In this document: in pieces, positions 12,436 through 23,480 of the stretch | Position numbering within the stretch: the stretch's first letter is position 1 | Layout: each line of letters opens with the position of its first letter | DNA from: Brachynemurus nebulosus | Taxonomy: Eukaryota > Arthropoda > Insecta > Neuroptera > Myrmeleontidae | Direction: 5' to 3' | Length of the DNA: 64,000 bases | NCBI GenBank assembly: GCA_035578155.1 | Contig: JAPWDM010000001.1 | Coordinates: 78,001,472 to 78,065,471, forward strand | Made by a program: the position numbers and the translations under genes | Notes under the pieces: model-generated | Told to the model about the DNA's origin: nothing | The model's database searches: none | The model's input: only the letters and a program-made list of their open reading frames with translations

Positions 12436-13471
12436 AAAAGCTGGCTCCACCAAGGGCAGCACTAATTTCAGTGATAGTTTAAGAAATTAGTGCTCAATTC
12501 GTGCTGATCAACTGTCATGATTAAAAAATTAGTGCTCAACGGGAACATTGATTAAATGGTATTAACTTTTGGGTGGGGCCAGTTTCACGGTTTGCCCCAT
12601 CCACTAAATACTTAAGGTTTCTACTATGTGAAAAATTAGTGCTAAATTACTGCTATCGAATGCTATAAATATTAAAATTAGTGCTCATTTTTATGACTTT
12701 GAAAAAGAGCCTTCTTTTTAGAGTGATGACGTCATCTAGCCCCACCCACGAAGTATTTTTCATTAAAAGTTATATCGAAAATTAGTGCTAAATTAGGGCT
12801 ATCAAATGGCATAAATTTTAAAATTAGTGCTCATTTGTATGACCCGGAAAAAGAGCCTTCTTTTTAAAGTGATGACGTCATCTAGCCCCACCCACGAAGT
12901 ATTTTTTATTAAAAGTTATGTCGAAAATTAGTGCTAAATTAGTGCTATCGAATGACATAAATATTAAAATTAGTGCTCATTTGTATGACCTTGAAAAAGA
13001 GCCTTCTTTTTAGAGTGATGACGTCATCTAGCCCCACCCACGAAGTATTTTTCATTAAAAGTTATGTCGAAAATTAGTGCTAAATTAGTGCTATCGAATG
13101 ACATAAATATTAAAATTAGAGCTCATTGATATGATCCTGAAAAATAACCTATATTTTTTGGTCTCAAAATGTCATTTCGCCACACCCATTACTTTTTCGC
13201 ATTATTTATAAGGAATAAATACGTTTTTCCTATGTGTAAAATTAGTGCTAAACTAATTCTATCAAATGGCATAAATATTAAAATTAGTGCTAAAAAAGGA
13301 CTTACTTTTTCGGGTCAATTCTCTTTCATACGAAAAATTTTTCTTCAAATTTGGTGCCATAAATTAGTGCTAAATTATTGCTGTCGATTAACACCTCACT
13401 GAAAATTCGAGCTCATTTAATATGAATGTGGCTGAGGGTATCCCTTTAGTGAAAAATTTTTATACATAATT

Positions 13472-13612
13472 ATGGGCGAACGATTGGCACATGCATTTAT
13501 AATAAAAAGTTGTGTAATAATTGGTGATTATTTGAATGCTGGTGATAAAGTTGTAATCTTTGGAAGTTTGGTAAGTAAACTGGTACCATACGAAAATATA
13601 ACACCCTCTTAG
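13472..13612 (+). CDS. Possible small ORF or exon in TIR element core
   Basis: An ATG at 13472 opens 46 codons (starting MGERLAHAFIIKSC) to a TAG at 13610-13612. After 33 codons the sequence reads TTGGTAAGTAAA, a strong splice-donor match, so it may instead be a first exon ending at 13570. No family is recognised. The residues look ordinary for a protein rather than low-complexity, unlike the surrounding DNA. Random occurrence is quite possible at this length. Confidence 0.2.
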   Translation: MGERLAHAFIIKSCVIIGDYLNAGDKVVIFGSLVSKLVPYENITPS

Positions 13613-13764
13613 GGCTTCTAAAAGTTAGTTAATTTAAATGAAACCACAATTGGAAATTATAGGTCAGCAAAATAAATTATAACAATATTACATAATTGTT
13701 ATATAACGGCATGATCATCATCAACTATCGTCAAAATATCCATGCGCTGCCCATTATATGTTTG

Positions 13765-13935
13765 TCACTTCCATTCGACACGAGGTGAAAACGGTGTTCC
13801 TGGAATTCTACTCAGTCCCTTTCCGCGATACCGTTCAAGAAAACAGTCTTCAATAATTGTATTGTTTTCTAAAAAATAAATGTAAATTAAATTAATTTAT
13901 ATTGTTTAATTTTTTTTATATTTCTGCTTACCCAT
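13765..13935 (-). CDS. Possible spliced gene fragment in TIR element core
   Basis: On the minus strand an exon ends at 13932 followed by GTAAGC. The intron (13931-13869) is 63 bp, AT-rich, and ends TTTTTTAG. The next exon (13868-13765) has 33 sense codons after two split-codon bases and stops at TGA. Its translation begins NNTIIEDCFLERYRG and ends FSPRVEWK, with protein-like composition. The phase joins to an ATG placed four bases before the donor. The intron length is typical of insects. No family is recognised. It could be a captured host gene end or a chance arrangement. Confidence 0.3.
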
Positions 13936-14531
13936 TTGAAAAGAAAGTTGAGAAGTATTTGTTCATTTTGACTCAACGAGATAAAATTTTCAAATTAGAT
14001 TAGTTACAAGCAGTTTTCTTTTTTCTTCGTTAATTTTGTAATCTTTTTATTTCTTTTAAAACAATCGAAATTCGTAACTTTTCATCATCTGAAGAAAACA
14101 CGGCAATAAGTATTTTTTTTAATCACAATCATATTACATTTTCATTTTACCTTCATTCTATCCTTACCCACATTTTTATTCATTATCTACCCCTTTCTTT
14201 AAATATTTCACAATTTATTTAATCTTTTTTTTTTTATTTTAACCTTCAAAACCCAACTATTTAAATAAATTCGTTTCCATGTGGTGAAATTTATAACTGT
14301 CATCAAACATTCCATAGATTTGTTTTCATTTTAAACTATAAATATCATTACACACTGTACCATAGAGCTCGGAGTTTCATCCTTTTTTTATATCCCTTTG
14401 GTGTGAATGTAAGATCCAAAAATCGCTTCCACATAAATAACATCCTTGCGCGACCCAAAAAAAACCTTTTTACGAAATTGATTTAAGACCTAATCGTAAT
14501 TATTTTATGATTGTATACATATTATAGCAAC

Positions 14532-14561
14532 CTCCATGATTTTTTAAAATAAATCATGGAG
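14532..14561. repeat. Small perfect hairpin
   Basis: CTCCATGATTT at 14532-14542 is the exact complement of AAATCATGGAG at 14551-14561, with an 8-base AT loop. It lies in the core of the TIR element. No U-tract or other sign of a terminator applies in this eukaryotic setting. Confidence 0.6.
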
Positions 14562-15564
14562 TTTTGTTATAAAATGTATTTTGTGTTACAATTAGGGTTC
14601 GAGTGACACCTTTTCTCTTGAAAACTTATTTGGAATGTAGAGTAAATGTTTACCATAGAATTTTTTTATGTGCGGTCCATATATTATTCTTAGTACAATT
14701 ATTTATTCATTAGGTACTGAGCGCTAATGAGCAATTCTAAATGAGCACTAATTTTAAAATTTATGCCATTTAATAGCACTAATTTAGAACTAATTTCTAA
14801 AACAACTTTTAAGGAATATTAATTTGTAAGTAAGGCAAGATGACGTTATAACCTCAAAAATATGCCCTTTTTACTAGGTCATACAAATAAGTACTTAATT
14901 TAATTTTTATGTCATTTGATAGCACTAATTTAGCACTAATTTTTCACATAGGAAAAACTTATTTATTCCTTAAATATTTTGTGGTTAGTGTGGGATGACG
15001 TCACTAGCTCAAAAGGTATAGGCTCTTTTTTCAGGGCCATACAAATGAGCACTAATTGTAATATTTATGTCATTTGATAGCACTAATTTAGCACTAATTT
15101 TCGACATAACTTTTAATGAAAAATACTTTGTGGGTGGGGCTAGATGACGTCATCACTCTAAAAAGAAGGCTCTTTTTCAAGGTCATACAAATGAGCACTA
15201 ATTTTAATATTTATGTCATTCGATAGCACTAATTTAGCACTAATTTTTCACATAGTAGAAACCTTAAATATTTTGTGGGTGGGGCAAACCGTGAAACTGG
15301 CCCCACTCAAAAGTTAATACCCTTTAATCAATGTTCCTATTGAGCACTAATTTTTAATCATGACAGTTAATCAGCACTAATTGAGCACTAATTTCTTGAA
15401 CTGTCACTAAAATTAATGCTGCTCCTGGTGGGGCCAGCTTCACGCGGGTAAATGTTCTATGTTTATATGTAAGTTGCCTTCCTTGGAAAGAACGAAAGGT
15501 AATATAAACATCGTTGTATTCACTTGTTTAGAGATAATTTTTTTTTCAAGTCGTGTTGTTACTA

Positions 15565-16945
15565 GTTGAACATGTGGCCACTTGAATAGAACCGATCAGT
15601 GTTTGTTGAGCTTCTTTAGAGAGTATTTGAGATCAATTAATAAATCTATATGAAATATGTTAGTGTAAAGTATCTCAATTTAAATGGGTCGTGGAAAGGA
15701 GTTAACTTACGAAGAAATGAATAAGATTAAAAGGTTAAGGGAAGAACAGTATTCAATACGTGGAATAACTCGGCGACTGGGTAGATCGCATCATGCAGTC
15801 ATGAAAATCTAGAAGACCCTGAAAATTATGGAAAACGATATAAAGGTAGAACGAAACGGGCCACAACAGAACGAGAAAGGCGACGAATACTTCGTGAAGC
15901 ATCGAATTCTGCACTTTCTGCGAGACAAATAGCTCTCAAGGTTGGAACGCAAGCATCCGCACGTACTGTAAAACGCATTATAAACCAATGTCCATCGTTA
16001 AAACGCCTTAAAATGAAAAAACGACCTGCTTTAAACAAAGAACATTACTCTTTACGTTTGGAATTTGCACGACAGCATACGACATGGAAGTTTGAGTAGC
16101 ATCAAGTAATATTTACGGATGAAAAAAAATTTAATTTAGATGGTCCAAATGGATCTTCATGATCTTAGCAAACAAGAACAATATTTGTCTCGTCGTCACA
16201 GTACTTTAGGAAGTGTTCTGGTCTGGAGCGCTATTAGCTATAAAGGTGTGTTAGATTTAGTTAAACTGAAAGGTAAACAAAATGCTGCAAAGTATATTCA
16301 ATTGTTAGAATAACAAAAAAAAAATAAAAATAAAAATAAATAAAAAAAACATAAAATCGAAGGTGGCAGGTCGAGACTATATTTTTCAACACGATAACGC
16401 GTCTATTCGTTCAGCAATGTTTGTTAAAGATTGGTTTAGAAAAATATTTAAACTCTTGAGTGGCCTGCTCGATCACCAGACCTCAATATTATAGAAAATG
16501 TATGAGTATGGTTAACGAGAAGATTGTATGCAGGTGGATGCCAAAACGATAATAAAGAAGCACTGAAAACAGCGTTAATGAAAGAATGGTCAACAATACC
16601 TCAAAATTACATTCAAAAATTATATACGACTCAATGCCTAGTCGATTGTTTGAAGTAATTAGAAACAATGGAAAAAATACTAAATATATTAATATACTTT
16701 TCAGAGTCTTTCAATTATTTTATTTAAAAAATTATTATTGGTTCTATTCATGTGTCTAAGAAAATCAACTGTATTTTTATTTAACATTGTTCATATAAAA
16801 AATAATATTTAAATTAATATCTAATAATGTAATATTTAAATAGTCATACATGTAAGTAATAAAAACTGAAAAGATTAGAATTTAATTTATAGTTTCTCTA
16901 ATATCCGTATAAAGGTTAATGGTTCTATTCAAGTGGCCGGGACTG
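15565..16945 (+). mobile_element. Tc3-like Tc1/mariner transposon, decayed
   Basis: The inverted ends carry GGCCACTTGAATAGAACC at 15577-15594 and GGTTCTATTCAAGTGGCC at 16921-16938. The right end continues CGGGACTG and is followed by TA (16946-16947), as expected for a TA target duplication; TA also lies at 15563-15564. The 1.38-kb length fits a simple Tc1/Tc3-type element with one transposase gene. Several in-frame stops make it inactive. Confidence 0.8.
15684..16659 (+). pseudogene. Tc3-like transposase (pseudogene)
   Basis: The reading starts at ATG 15684 with MGRGKELTYEEMNKIKRL, a helix-turn-helix DNA-binding start (EEQYSIRGITRRLGRSHHAV). It continues in other frames through a second HTH-like part (SARQIALKVG) and the catalytic core: FTDEKKFNLDGP (first Asp), FQHDNASIRSA (second Asp) and a decayed LLDHQTSILLENVW region where Tc3 relatives have SPDLNPIENVWG. 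Stops interrupt it near 15810, 16097 and 16312, and an A-rich insertion lies at 16315-16350. The enzyme would cut and paste the element at TA sites; this copy cannot encode a whole protein. Family assignment is by motif order and the length of about 325 codons. Confidence 0.8.
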
Positions 16946-16954
16946 TAGACTAAT

Positions 16955-17135
16955 TATATCTGAGATCCGCTACGGTCCTAGGGACCCAAAAGTGCCAAAA
17001 ATTAACTACTCAGCCGATTTTGAAAATCTTTTCACTGTTAGAAAGCTAAACTATTTTAAATGGGTACAGATCTTAGGTGAGATCCGCCAGTGCCCAACAT
17101 TTGTAAATTCGCTATGTTATGCAGATATAGCGTTC
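16955..17135 (-). repeat. Repeat family F, copy 2
   Basis: Inverted match to 47035-47190: CATAACATAGCGAATTT, GTTGGGCACTGG, GGATCTCA and a long block around AGCTTTCTAACAGTGAAAAG align in order with few differences. Family unknown, no coding potential seen. The rest of 17136-17960 holds nothing recognisable. Confidence 0.7.
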
Positions 17136-17963
17136 ATAAAAAAAAAATATCTGAGTACCTGGAAACCTTACTTCAATAGCTAACAACAGTTCATTTAGTA
17201 AATTTAAGATTAAAGGCATCTCTATTAAATAAAGGGATATCTTTCTTAAAATAAATAAATTTATTTTTAATTGTTGACTGATGGTAACATAGGTCGGCCA
17301 TGATAGTATATAGTATATTGTATGTCTACTTAAACTTGGCATTTTTCAGATGGGAAGTACGGGGTAAGGAATAGGAAACGCTATTTCGTCATCAATAACA
17401 AAATATATTTTTAATCTATCTCTATTCACCATAACAAATTATATGGCTTTTCTACATTTTCTACATCTCCTCAAAAAAATAAGAAAGAACTGTAAAACTA
17501 AATAAGAATAACAGTGACAGAAAATGGCAATTTGTCTTTTTTACCTTTAGCTTCGCGTCATCATGTTATCTTTATCCTCCTTTTTCATATTGACCAATTA
17601 CAATGAAGATTTCTTGGTACTCAGACTCACATACAATTGTATGAATATTTACTAAGTAAATGTCTCTATCCTTTGTCCCTCTACTGCTTTATATATTCAT
17701 ATTAGCATTCGATCTTTCTCCAAACATTCATAGCATCTGTTTGAAGTGAGTAGACGCATGTAAATAATAATTGTTTAACGTTTTAGATAAAAATCGTATT
17801 TTGTGAAATTATTTAGTTTATTTTTTTAATACTTAAAAATAAATATTTCTTTGTGTATCATAACTTGATTCTATATTTTGGTAAGTAGGTAGTTTAGAAA
17901 CATTTATTAAATATATAATGTATTTTACAAATTATTGTATTATGTCTTAGGTTATTTTTGAAC

Positions 17964-19419
17964 ATGGCTTCAACCAGTGGCTCACAAAATAGCGAATCAA
18001 TTAAAAAAAAAGACAACCTATTAATGGTCAAAGCCGCAATGTAAGTAATCATTATTTTGTCAGTATTTATGGACTATTATTTTTTCCCTTATTTTTAAAA
18101 TTATTCCGATTTCTTTATTTTTAGATCATTTTAAACGTTTACAAAATTTGCAAAGAAGAGGCAAAAAACAAACTGTTGGCTGCCACTCTGGCAAATGTAA
18201 TCGAAAGAGTATCGATATATACCGAAGTGTCAAAACGAACGGTAAGCCGAATAATTAAAGAAGAAAAAATTTCTCAAAAACCACTTTGTTCGCCTCCGAA
18301 AAAAATCAAAGACGCTAGAAAAGCCGAAATTGATAATTTCGATCGGGACGTCATCCGACAAGCTATCAACGATTTTTATTTAAATAAAAAAAAGGTGCCG
18401 ACCTTAAGGAATATGTTGCCCGTAATCAAAGACAGAATTGATTTTCCGTGGCAAAAAGACATCCTAAATAAATTTCTTCATGATATGGGATATAAGTGGC
18501 AAAAATCGCAGAATCAGCGGCGTATTTTAACTGAAAGGCCAGCAAATATTAACTGGCGCGCCAAATATCTGAGACAAATAAAAAATTACAGATCACAGAA
18601 CAGACCAATTTTCTATTTAGATGAGACTTGGATCGACAGCAATCTGGCTTTCGGTAAATGCTGGCAAGCGAAAGGTACGACAGGAATCGTTACCACGGTT
18701 AGTCCAACTAACAGGTTAATTGTTGTACATATTGGAGGTGAAAATGGCTTACTATCGGAGGCCGGTTTAGTTTTTAGAGCCGGTACGACTACGAAAATTT
18801 TGAAAAATGGATGAAAGAAAAAGTGATGCCCAAGTTGCCACCGTCATCTGTAATAGTCATGGACAACGCGCCCTATCATACCGTGCTAATCGACAAGGTT
18901 CCCACGAAAAGTTCAACAAAAGGTGTCATGATTGACTGGTTGAACAAAAAGGGTATTTCTTGCGACCAGTCAATGAGGAAAGTAGATTTATTGGACCTAA
19001 TTATCCAGCATAAACCGAAAGAAAATCTTTATAGAATTGATCAAATTCTAAATTTAGAAGGTCACCAAGTTTTAAGGTTACCACCTTATATGTGTGACCT
19101 GAATCCGATAGAATTAGTGTGGGCACAAATAAAGAGACATATCAAAGTAAATAATGTGACAGGGGATTTAAAAATATTACGTCTTTTAGAATTAGTGAAA
19201 GAAGCAATTGGAACTGTGACAACAGAAAACTTCCAACAATACATAAAAAAAACAATGGACGTCGAAAAATCGTACTGGGAGAAAGATGGCCTAATTGAAA
19301 ACTGTATTAACAGCTTTAATATTATAGTCGACGATTCTTCCGACAGTGACGATACTGACGAAGATTACAACTACGAGAGCGATGAAGACGACTCCGCTTT
19401 GGCCGATTACATAGTATGA
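17964..19419 (+). pseudogene. Tc1/mariner transposase, DD82E (Sailor-like)
   Basis: Exon 1 may start at ATG 17964 (MASTSGSQNSESIKKKDNLL) and end at 18040 before GTAAGT. An acceptor TTTTTAG precedes 18125, giving an 84-bp intron, although the phase does not join cleanly. From 18125 the frame is open through a helix-turn-helix region and the first catalytic Asp in FYLDETW. It hits a stop at 18814 after a frameshift near 18765-18790. The next frame (to 19419) carries the second Asp in VIVMDNAPYH and the Glu in DLNPIELVWAQIKRH. By my count 82 residues separate Asp and Glu, against 34 in ordinary Tc1 elements, matching the DD82E family described as Sailor. The C-terminus is acidic (DSSDSDDTDED). 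I could not locate the terminal repeats. The frameshift makes this copy inactive. Confidence 0.8.
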
Positions 19420-20557
19420 ATTGTATTTTAAGATTTTATTTATTTTGTATATATCTTTTAAGTTTTTGCATTTTTTTGTAAATATTAATATTGTAAATAT
19501 GATAGTTAGTTTTGTAATATTTATTATATAAGTCAATAGTTTGGTCGCAAATAAATTACAACTCTCAGGTTATTCAGCTTGTATGATGTGTAAAATAAGT
19601 AATTTTAATTTTAGATAAAATATTTCATTATAACAGACAATAAATAGAATACGGGTTAGTTTCTGAACACTTTTTATCGTATAATTAATCTGTGGAACTG
19701 TATGATATTTGTTTTAGAACCACTGCTTTTTATTCAGATAATCCCCAGTAATAAAAAGAGATGTTTCAAACCTATTAAACACGGATATGTGTAAGAGTGA
19801 TGTCAAATGTTTGCTTACTATCTTTGTCATTTTTTACTTTTATGCCATCAGTCTGTCTTTGTTTTTGAAAAAAGAGACGCACCAATCATATTTAAACGTC
19901 ATTTTAAATCAAAGTATAGACAAGAAAGCGTCGAATGCCAAGAATACGTAGACAAGCTGTACATTAATTTTAAAGCTGTACATTAATTTTTTCATTTAAT
20001 TCAACTTGCGTTTGTTGTCGTTGGAATTTGTTATCTAAATTAGATTTGATGCTAATGACAGTTCACAATCAAAAACAAAAACAGAGCACTGTCGGTAATT
20101 GATCGGTAGTTGATCGATGTGTGTATACAGTATCAGCTAATAGATGGCAGTAATAGGCAAAGTAGTGTAACTTGACATTTTGGAACTTCAGGGCATATTT
20201 TACAATGGAAACGCGTTTTTTTTTTTTTTTTAATTTTATTTGTGTTTTAGAGTTTAATATTAAAATTTGCTTTTAATTCGTTTAATTATTATATTAAATC
20301 CGTTAGTAAATGTCATTAATAGTTTTTTTCTTAAAATCTAGCGTTCATAGAAAAAAATAAGCCTAATAATAAAATAATGATACTTACGGGACTGACAGGG
20401 AGTTCCCTATGTAATGTAGGTGAGCACTAAGAAAGGATTTTTGAAAATTCGTTTTCTAAGTGGGTTAATTAGGGGATAAAATATATATAGAAATTTGTTA
20501 TTTTTGAAGTTAGAAATATATAAAAATATGTTACTATTCACGCATGTATATGTTATA
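19420..20557. other. Unassigned sequence
   Basis: AT-rich DNA between the transposase and the TAA retrotransposon stack. It may include the 3' end of the preceding transposon, but no terminal repeat was found. A poly-T run lies at 20217-20232. No gene is recognisable. Confidence 0.4.
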
Positions 20558-21338
20558 AACGTGGCCCAGTCGTCGTACCGGTCTCCCGTGTAGGTTGACC
20601 CCGACATCTGACAAAACGGCACATGTACTCAGTAATCAGTTATCTGACAGAAGAGTACATGTTGCTCAGTAATCAGATGTCACTGTCCCTACACGTGTGA
20701 GTTCCTAGGTGTTGACGAAGCCGTTTCGGAATTGTCGAGAGTATGGGGAGCGGAATCGTGTCACAGAGCAAGAACTTTTCTGAAATCTGTGATATTATTG
20801 GTTTTGTTTTTTAATAAAATTGGTATTAATCTGTTTTGTTTTTAACGATGTACCACTAAGGGCCTTTTCCACTCGAGGTGGTACATCACTTTTTATTCAC
20901 ATTTGTGATATATTGTCACTGGTCGGCCTGTGGCTCTCCAGTGACGTAATAAGATTTTCTTTTTCTGTGATATTATCTGTGATAAATTTTCTAGCATTGT
21001 TTTTGAGTGTTTTCTAGTCAGTTTCCTCCATTCCAAGGCCTTTTACACCTCGGGTGGGGTCTCAGCGATGGTTTTTTCAGTCCTTGGTGACTGGACGTTC
21101 TGGCCAGTACTGAGCGTACCGTCACCTGGGATTGTCCGCTCTTTATGAAGCCCTGGCGTGGCAGGGCTCATCGTTGAATTTTATTATGTGTATGTTTCTC
21201 CCCTGTCTATTGCATTTATGTGTTCCTGACTTTATGTGTTGTTTTTATCGTTTTGGCGGCGCATGCCCATAGATGGCGATGCCGCCAGTCACTGCTGACC
21301 GCGCTATCCACCGGCCGCAGTGCTCCAATTTTAACTAA

Positions 21339-21381
<43 letters not shown>
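20558..21381 (+). mobile_element. I-like retrotransposon C1, 3' end only
   Basis: It matches 60844-61712 (copy C3) from AACGTGGCC onward. It ends with the shared tail GGCGGCGCATGCCC, a GCCGCC inverted block, TCCACCGGC and GTGCTCCAATTTTAA, then (TAA)n at 21340-21381. It is 5'-truncated at 20558. A 3' end in TAA repeats is characteristic of I-clade non-LTR retrotransposons. Only 3' untranslated sequence is present. Copy C2, which has the same tail, is the basis for the I-like assignment. Confidence 0.75.
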
Positions 21382-21386
<5 letters not shown>

Positions 21387-22660
21387 GCGCTACAACTGTC
21401 AGAAGTACGGATTTGTTTCGCAAAAGTGTAACGTCTCGCAACAGATTTGCATGTGTGGTAGGCCGCTGCATGAAGGACGGCCATGCGACTCATTCGGCTA
21501 AGTCCAGAAATCGCTCCATATTCAAACAGGAATCAGCCATTCAGGAGCTGAAAGCCTTGGATAGATTAACTTATCCCGAGGCTTGCCGTAAGCTTTTGGG
21601 CAATATGCCCCGGCTCTGGATGGCTACGTACGCGCTGTTGCGGCCCCCGCGCCTACAGCGGCTGAAAACAATACAGAAATCAAGAAGTTGAAAGAGACTA
21701 TGCGTCAGATGCAGTTAACTATGCAGCGCATTCAAGAAAGTCTTGTTTGCTCAGCGAGTGTATCCACTCCTAGACGCATTTCAGTCGCTGCTGTGCCAGC
21801 CAAGGTCCCTGAGACCAAAAGGGTGATAACAACCACCCCTTAGGGACCAATTGTAAGAAATGTGACGTCTTCTACACAGAAGAAGTCACCGCAGAAAAAC
21901 TTTCCGCCTAGAAGACATCACAGTGAGGGGAAAAAAGAGGTGGCCAAATCCCGGTCCTCAAAAAAGGGGCCAGCCACCTCAAAATTAGAGGTGGAATTCA
22001 TTCAGCACCAGTGGCGGCTCCGCTACCACAGCGGCCCTCCAGACCGGGCACGCCAACACGCCTGGTCACCCCCCTCCTGAGATATTGCAAGCCCTGCGAT
22101 ACTGGCAAACATCCGAAGTCAGCGCATTCCTCATTTGTTCCGACTCATTGAGCGCGTTGCAAGCGATCTGCCACTTTCATACCACCGATCCACTGATGCA
22201 GAACATCTTGATGTGTCTCTACATGCTCCAGCAAAAGTCTATCACCTTCTTCTGGGTTCCGGCATGTGGGGATATTTGGCAATTAACTCGCCGACCAGGA
22301 AGCACGTCACTCAGCCGAAGTCGGTGAACTACAGAACATTGCCATACGCCCAGAGGATCTGAGAGTGATCGATCGATCAGAAATGGCAATGAGAGTGGAA
22401 CAACCTCACGGCAAAGCTCAAACAAGTGAAACCTGAGGTTCGGAGAACTCCGGCACCTGTAAATCTGAGCCGGCGAGAGAGTGTTCCCTGGCGTGTTTAC
22501 GCTTGGGTCACATGGCGTTAATATACCGTCATCTTTTCACCGGTGAAGATCAGCCAAGGTGCCCCGCCTGCGGGACGGCGCTGACCGTGAAGCATATAGC
22601 TGAGGAATGTGTAACCCTTGAGCCATTGCGCCAAAGGTCCCGAATAATGTAGCCGAAGCT
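21382..22660 (+). pseudogene. ORF1 zinc knuckle joined to RNase H (I-like, broken)
   Basis: The first 40 codons carry CCHC-type knuckles (YNCQKYGFVSQKCN, then ICMCGRPLHEGRPC), as in the nucleic-acid-binding ORF1 of I and Jockey elements. A basic linker follows. From 22085 another frame reads FLICSDSLSALQAI and FFWVPACGD, the RNase H core, where the intact family has a His in place of the Cys. At 22495-22650 the C-terminal motif CPACGTALTVKHIAEEC is seen. Frames shift at least three times. RNase H would remove RNA from the DNA-RNA hybrid during retrotransposition. The lack of reverse transcriptase shows a large internal deletion. Confidence 0.75.
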
Positions 22661-23480
22661 TTAGCTTTTGATGTCTCTGAAAGAAAGACGCTTGAATTTC
22701 TCAGAAATTCGCATTTTCTTTAGAGACTTTAAAGACATTACATCTCATATTGTATCAAAGTCGTCTCTTGACTCTCCGCCGACAGTTATATTTTTATTTA
22801 CAGCTTTGTTTTTAAATTTTATGTTTCCGCGATTTTGTGATTGTCCTATTTATTTGTTAGTGGTACTGTTTGTTATTTATACTTGTTATTTGTTTTGTTA
22901 CTTCTTTTTAGCGAAGTACCACCGAGGACCTTTTACAGCCGAGGTGATGCATCATTTGTTTATTTTTATCTGTGATATTTTGTTATGCCGTTGTAGGCCT
23001 GTTGTTATGGCTCTACAGCGGTATTGTTTTAACCCCTAATAGCGCCACTGGTGGGCCTGTGGCTCCCCAGCGACGTAATAAGTATTATCTGTGATTTTTT
23101 ACTGTGGTATTTGTCTGTGATATTTTGTGTTTCTCTAGTCGGTTCTCTCAACTCCGAGGCTCTTTACACCTCGGGGGGAGTCTTAGCGATGGTTTTCAGG
23201 CCTTGGTGACTGGACGCTCGGTCTAGTACTTATCGTACCGTCAGCAAGGACTGTCCGCTATTTTTAAGCCCTGGTATGGCAGGGTTCATCGCTGAATTTT
23301 TATTTGTATATGTTTGTCCGTTGTCTGTTGCATTTATGTGTTCGTGTCTGTTTTGTGTATGTTTTTTATTTCGATCGTGTTTCGCAGCGCATGCCCTTAG
23401 TAGGCAATGCCGCAGAGTACTGCTGTCTGCGCCATCCACCGGAAGCAATGCTCCAATTTTAATTTTAAAAAAATAATAAT
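21382..23480 (+). mobile_element. I-like retrotransposon C2, internally deleted
   Basis: It begins directly after the (TAA)n of C1, inside an ORF1 zinc-knuckle region, continues through RNase H and a C-terminal Cys/His motif, and ends with the same 3' untranslated region and TAA tail as C1 and C3 (23040-23480). Compared with a complete I-clade element, the apurinic endonuclease and the whole reverse transcriptase are absent between about 21900 and 22085. Orientation matches C1, A and B. Confidence 0.75.

Larger units (their letters stand above)
12436..15443. mobile_element. 3.0-kb TIR element with iterated ATTAGTGCT motifs
   Basis: The ends are inverted: AAGCTGGCTCCACCA at 12438 and TGGTGGGGCCAGCTT at 15426-15440. 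The arms are long (about 950 bp left, 740 bp right) and each is built of tandem units. On the left, GATGACGTCATCTAGCCCC recurs at 12725, 12871 and 13017, a 146-bp period. On the right the complementary units carry GATGACGT at 14839, 14994 and 15143. Every unit holds copies of ATTAGTGCT (left) or AGCACTAAT (right), about a dozen or more on each side, always pointing the same way relative to the centre. The core (13400-14700) has no transposase. It looks like a non-autonomous DNA transposon whose subterminal motifs could be transposase-binding sites. Confidence 0.8.

Noticed and set aside
22668..23039. 123-codon hydrophobic plus frame
   Set aside because: It lies in the 3' part of the I-like element C2 and the matching region of C1/C3 is untranslated, so a membrane protein is unlikely.
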